In this document: positions 4,612-7,106 of the stretch, piece by piece
Numbering within the stretch: position 1 is the stretch's first letter
Layout: each line of letters opens with the position of its first letter
Source: Pseudomonadota bacterium
GTDB taxonomy: Bacteria; Pseudomonadota; Gammaproteobacteria; SZUA-229
Length of the DNA: 7,106 nt
Assembly (NCBI GenBank): GCA_030836935.1
Contig: JAUPMA010000052.1
Coordinates: 1-7,106 of the forward strand
Direction: 5' to 3'
Program-made: the position numbers and the translations under genes
Notes under the pieces: model-generated
The model's database searches: none
Told to the model about the DNA's origin: nothing
The model's input: the letters and a program-made list of their open reading frames with translations, nothing else

Positions 4612-5682
4612 ATGGCTGATTTACGCCCGCCGATTGAGTCCGGATGCCCAGATGGTTTCCAGTACATGCATCCTGTAATGCGCCGCAACTTCGGACAATG
4701 GAAGTACCACACTGATCCACGTCCTGGCGTTCTGTGTCACGTTGCCTTCAGTGGCGAAAAAGTATTTACAGTCAAAGTGGGTACCCAGCGTATTCTCGAC
4801 CTGTTCACCCTGCGCACCCTGACCAAGATCGGTGATGACTACGCAGACGGCTATATCCGCTTCACCATCCGTTCAAACGTCGAATACATCGTGGCTGACG
4901 AAGCCAAGGTTGAACCGCTGATCAAGGCCATCGAAAAGGCCGGATTTGTTGTCGGCGGTACACGCAACTCAATCACCACCCTGTCACATACCCAGGGCTG
5001 GCTGCATTGCGATATTCCCGGCACGGACGCATCCGGTGTTGTGAAATCCATGATGGACGAGCTGATTGGCGAATTCAAAGCCTGGAACATGCCAAACCGT
5101 GTTCACATGACCACTTCCTGCTGCCAGATTAACTGCGGCGGCCAGGGTGACATCGCCATCAACGTCCAGCACACCAAGCCGCCCAAAATCAATCACAGCC
5201 TGGTTGCCAACATCTGCGAACGCCCGACTGTTGTTGCCCGTTGCCCGGTAGCGGCAATTCGCCCGGCACTGGTTGACGGCAAACCGTCTCTCGAAGTGGA
5301 CGAAAAGAAATGTATCTGCTGCGGCGCCTGCTTCCCGCCCTGCCCGCCGATGCAAATCAACGATGCCGAGCACACCAAGCTGTCCATCTGGATCGGCGGC
5401 AATCACTCCAACGCCCGTGGCAAACCGACTTTCCAGAAACTGGTTGCATCCGGTATCCCCAACAATCCGCCGCGCTGGCCCGAAGCTACTGCGATCGTCA
5501 AGCGTATTCTGAAGTGCTACAAAGAAACGGCGCGTGACTGGGAACGTGTTGGTGAGTGGGTTGAACGTATTGGCTGGCCGCGCTTCTTTGAACTGACCGG
5601 TCTGCCGTTCACCAAGTACCACGTTGACAACTGGCGCGGCGCGCGTAACAGCCTCAACGCCTCGACTCATATCCGTTTCTGA
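4612..5682 (+). CDS. dsrB: Reverse dissimilatory sulfite reductase, beta subunit DsrB
   Basis: This 356-residue protein is the beta subunit of the DsrAB siroheme enzyme; in characterised DsrAB the beta-subunit siroheme is the catalytic one. The cluster cysteines are C133 (WLHCDIPGTD), C170, C171 and C175 (TSCCQINCGGQGD). Their spacing equals the ligand set of Desulfovibrio DsrB (151, 188, 189, 193, from memory). The ferredoxin domain follows with C211 (RCPVAA) and C234, C237, C240 and C244 in KKCICCGACFPPC, one of which is probably not a ligand. The start ATG at 4612 has GAGGAAA 5 bases upstream. dsrB follows dsrA by 78 bp, including the hairpin at 4552-4576, and precedes dsrE by 14 bp. No truncation or frameshift is seen. 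Confidence 0.97.
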   Translation: MADLRPPIESGCPDGFQYMHPVMRRNFGQWKYHTDPRPGVLCHVAFSGEKVFTVKVGTQRILDLFTLRTLTKIGDDYADGYIRFTIRSNVEYIVADEAKVEPLIKAIEKAGFVVGGTRNSITTLSHTQGWLHCDIPGTDASGVVKSMMDELIGEFKAWNMPNRVHMTTSCCQINCGGQGDIAINVQHTKPPKINHSLVANICERPTVVARCPVAAIRPALVDGKPSLEVDEKKCICCGACFPPCPPMQINDAEHTKLSIWIGGNHSNARGKPTFQKLVASGIPNNPPRWPEATAIVKRILKCYKETARDWERVGEWVERIGWPRFFELTGLPFTKYHVDNWRGARNSLNASTHIRF

Positions 5683-5696
5683 GATAAGGATAAGAG

Positions 5697-6089
5697 ATGA
5701 AATTCGGTATTCTGATTAACGAAGGTCCGTTCACGCACCAGGCAGCTGATTCAGCGTATCAGTTTGCCAAGGCGGCAATTGCCGGCGGTCATGAAATCTT
5801 CCGTGTGTTTTTTTACCATGACGGGGTCAACAATGCGTCCGACTATTCGGTACCTCCGCAAGATGACCGCAACGTAACCGACAACTGGGTAAAACTCGCC
5901 GAAGCCAACAAGATAGACATGGTCGTCTGCATTGCCGCCGCGCAACGCCGTGGCCTGCTGGATGCCAACGAAGCCCAGCGCCAGGGGAAACGGGGTGACA
6001 ACATTGCACCAGTGTTCCGTATTTCCGGACTGGGCCAGTTGGTCGAAGCCGGTATTGAGTGTGATCGCCTGCTGACTTTTGGCGATTAA
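5697..6089 (+). CDS. dsrE: Sulfurtransferase subunit DsrE
   Basis: DsrE is the catalytic subunit of the cytoplasmic DsrE2F2H2 hexamer, which takes sulfur from the TusA/rhodanese relay and passes it to DsrC. It is related to TusD. The 130-residue protein opens with MKFGILINEGPFTHQAADSAYQFAKAA, whose GPFTHQ and helix are typical of the family. The active-site cysteine is C78 in DMVVCIAAAQRRGLLD, the same number as the essential Cys78 of Allochromatium vinosum DsrE. A second cysteine is C122 near the C-terminus (ECDRLLTFGD). The ATG at 5697 follows an AAGGATAAGAG ribosome binding site 14 bp after dsrB. Its presence between dsrAB and dsrC is what marks the locus as oxidative. Confidence 0.95.
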   Translation: MKFGILINEGPFTHQAADSAYQFAKAAIAGGHEIFRVFFYHDGVNNASDYSVPPQDDRNVTDNWVKLAEANKIDMVVCIAAAQRRGLLDANEAQRQGKRGDNIAPVFRISGLGQLVEAGIECDRLLTFGD

Positions 6090-6119
6090 GAGCATTGATT
6101 AAAGAAGGTAGCGACGACT

Positions 6120-6512
6120 ATGGCTGAGCCCTGGGAAGAACAAAGCGAAGGTACGGTTAAGAAATTCATGTTCGTTAACCGCAAGGCACCTTATGGCACC
6201 ATTTACGCTCTCGAATCACTTGAGGTTGTATTGATTACAGCTGCATTTGATCAGGACGTAAGCCTGGTATTTACAGATGATGGCGTGTTCCAGATCAAGA
6301 AAGGTCAAAGCACGGCAGGAATTGGCATGAAAAATTTCTCGCCAACCTATCGCGCACTTGAAGGTTACGACATTGAAAAACTCTATGTTGACAAAGAGTC
6401 TCTTGATGCGCGCGGCCTGACAGCTGCTGACCTGATCGTCGACGTGGAAATCCTGAGCCGTCAGCAACTGGCGGATCTCATGAACGAACAAGACGTCGTA
6501 ATGAGCTTCTGA
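6120..6512 (+). CDS. dsrF: Sulfurtransferase subunit DsrF
   Basis: DsrF (TusC-related) is the non-catalytic partner in the DsrEFH hexamer. The 130-residue protein contains the family signature KKFMFVNRKAPYGTIYALE near residue 14 onward and GMKNFSPTYRALEGY in the middle. It ends LADLMNEQDVVMSF. It has no cysteine at all, which fits a structural rather than sulfur-carrying role. The N-terminus (MAEPWEEQSEGT) appears a few residues longer than I recall for Allochromatium DsrF. The ATG at 6120 has GAAGG 11 bases upstream, somewhat far, so initiation may be moderate or depend on dsrE translation 30 bp upstream. Its stop overlaps the dsrH ribosome binding site. Confidence 0.93.
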   Translation: MAEPWEEQSEGTVKKFMFVNRKAPYGTIYALESLEVVLITAAFDQDVSLVFTDDGVFQIKKGQSTAGIGMKNFSPTYRALEGYDIEKLYVDKESLDARGLTAADLIVDVEILSRQQLADLMNEQDVVMSF

Positions 6513-6522
6513 GGAAACGAAC

Positions 6523-6831
6523 ATGGCAATGCTGCATACAGTAAACAAATCACCCTTTGAACGTGTTTCCCTGGATTCATGCATCAGCATGGCCCAAAAA
6601 GGAAGCTCGGTTCTGCTTATCGAGGATGGTGTATACGCCGCTTTGAAAGGTACCACGGTATCCGACAAAGTCAGCAAGGCAATGGATGGCATTACATTCT
6701 ACGTGCTGGGCCCGGATCTGGCGGCCCGTGGAATGACTGAAGATCGCATAATCAGTGGTATCAAGGTTGTTGATTATGCGGGCTTTGTAGATCTGACCAC
6801 TAAGCATGAGAACTTTCAGGCTTGGTTATAA
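6523..6831 (+). CDS. dsrH: Sulfurtransferase subunit DsrH
   Basis: DsrH (TusB-related) completes the DsrEFH hexamer that delivers sulfur to DsrC. The protein is 102 residues. It begins MAMLHTVNKSPFE, the typical TusB/DsrH start, and has its only cysteine at position 20 (LDSC), matching the conserved Cys20 of Allochromatium DsrH. The segment SSVLLIEDGVYAAL is the family's core strand and turn. The ATG at 6523 lies 8 bases after GAGG, which itself overlaps the dsrF stop, so dsrF and dsrH are probably translationally coupled. Its TAA stop lies within a TATAAT that may be a promoter for dsrC. Confidence 0.94.
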   Translation: MAMLHTVNKSPFERVSLDSCISMAQKGSSVLLIEDGVYAALKGTTVSDKVSKAMDGITFYVLGPDLAARGMTEDRIISGIKVVDYAGFVDLTTKHENFQAWL

Positions 6832-6832
6832 T
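6827..6832 (+). promoter_or_regulatory. Candidate internal promoter for dsrC
   Basis: A perfect TATAAT overlaps the dsrH stop, 32 bases before the dsrC ATG, and is followed by an AT-rich stretch. No good -35 is visible 16-18 bases upstream. In Allochromatium a secondary, more constitutive dsrC promoter within the dsr operon has been reported, which makes this site credible. Confidence 0.35.
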
Positions 6833-6864
6833 TTTTTTCAAGCTTAATTTTAGGAGTAATAGAC

Positions 6865-7106
6865 ATGCCAATCGAAGTTAACGGTAAGAGTCTCGAAACA
6901 GATGAAGAAGGCTACCTGACCGACCTGAACCAATGGGAACCGGAAGTTGCCACCATCATGGCCAATCTGGAAAACCAGCCCCTGACTGACGCTCACTGGG
7001 AAGTAATCAACTTCCTGCGTGAATACTATGACGAATATCAGATCGCACCGGCTGTTCGTGTTCTGACCAAGGCTATCGGCAAGAAGCTCGGGCCTGAAAA
7101 GGGTAA
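6865..7106 (+). CDS. dsrC: Sulfur carrier protein DsrC (partial, C-terminus outside window)
   Basis: DsrC is the small cytoplasmic sulfur carrier. It receives sulfur from DsrEFH, presents it to DsrAB, and its trisulfide or disulfide form connects to the DsrMKJOP membrane complex. The first 80 residues are visible, beginning MPIEVNGKSLETDEEGYL. They continue with LTDAHWEVINFLREYYDEYQIAP and RVLTKAIGKKLG, all standard for DsrC. The two working cysteines would lie in the last dozen or so residues beyond base 7106, so their presence cannot be confirmed here. The ATG at 6865 has TAGGAG 8 bases upstream. It is 33 bp after dsrH. It differs clearly from the cysteine-free paralogue at 627-965, so this is the likely functional carrier. 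Confidence 0.93.
   Translation, partial: MPIEVNGKSLETDEEGYLTDLNQWEPEVATIMANLENQPLTDAHWEVINFLREYYDEYQIAPAVRVLTKAIGKKLGPEKG

Noticed and set aside
4984..5670. Minus-strand 228-residue open frame inside dsrB
   Set aside because: It is a shadow of dsrB codon bias. It is arginine- and alanine-rich with no recognisable motif and no ribosome binding site, and the plus-strand product is unmistakable.
1..7106. CRISPR array to accompany the Cas6-like gene
   Set aside because: No regularly spaced direct repeats of 20-40 bases were seen on either strand. The inverted repeats found are all single and different from one another.
3271..7106. Sulfate-reducing (forward) Dsr interpretation
   Set aside because: dsrE, dsrF and dsrH between dsrAB and dsrC are found in sulfur oxidisers, and DsrE Cys78 and DsrH Cys20 are intact, so the oxidative direction is favoured.

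Overview
The window comes from a sulfur-oxidising bacterium, most likely a gammaproteobacterium of the Chromatiales/Thiotrichales type. The right half carries dsrA-dsrB-dsrE-dsrF-dsrH-dsrC in that order. Having dsrEFH between dsrAB and dsrC is the hallmark of the reverse (oxidative) dissimilatory sulfite reductase pathway; sulfate reducers lack dsrEFH. Base composition is moderate and looks even across the window. The species cannot be named from the sequence alone.

Right half (3271-7106, + strand): the dsr operon. DsrA and DsrB form the siroheme/[4Fe-4S] sulfite reductase running in reverse. DsrE, DsrF and DsrH form the sulfurtransferase that hands sulfur to DsrC, and DsrC carries it to DsrAB. 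All genes have good ribosome binding sites and short gaps, with two exceptions. A strong terminator-like hairpin with a GAAA loop and a T5 run lies between dsrA and dsrB, and a perfect TATAAT overlaps the dsrH stop codon just ahead of dsrC. dsrC runs off the right edge before its C-terminal cysteines.

Middle (2922-3270): a 349-bp gap between the two divergent gene sets. It holds candidate promoters in both directions and three inverted repeats, including a 27-bp near-perfect palindrome, that would lie in a long dsrA leader.

Left half (312-2921, - strand): five co-directional genes read away from dsr. In order of transcription they are a TauD/TfdA-type Fe(II)/2-oxoglutarate dioxygenase, a 63-residue unknown, a Cas6/Cmx6-like (type I-MYXAN) protein with no CRISPR array or other cas gene in the window, a DsrC-family protein with no cysteine at all (RspA-type), and a 67-residue unknown. 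They end at a 19-bp perfect inverted-repeat terminator (258-299). A further leftward gene, unrecognised and cut by the window edge, starts at 109 behind an extended -10 promoter.

The dsr operon is a textbook core. The unusual part is the divergent leftward cluster, where an orphan CRISPR-type RNA endonuclease fold and a cysteine-free DsrC paralogue sit beside the sulfur-oxidation genes. It may be an RNA-level or regulatory module for dsr, but that is inference.
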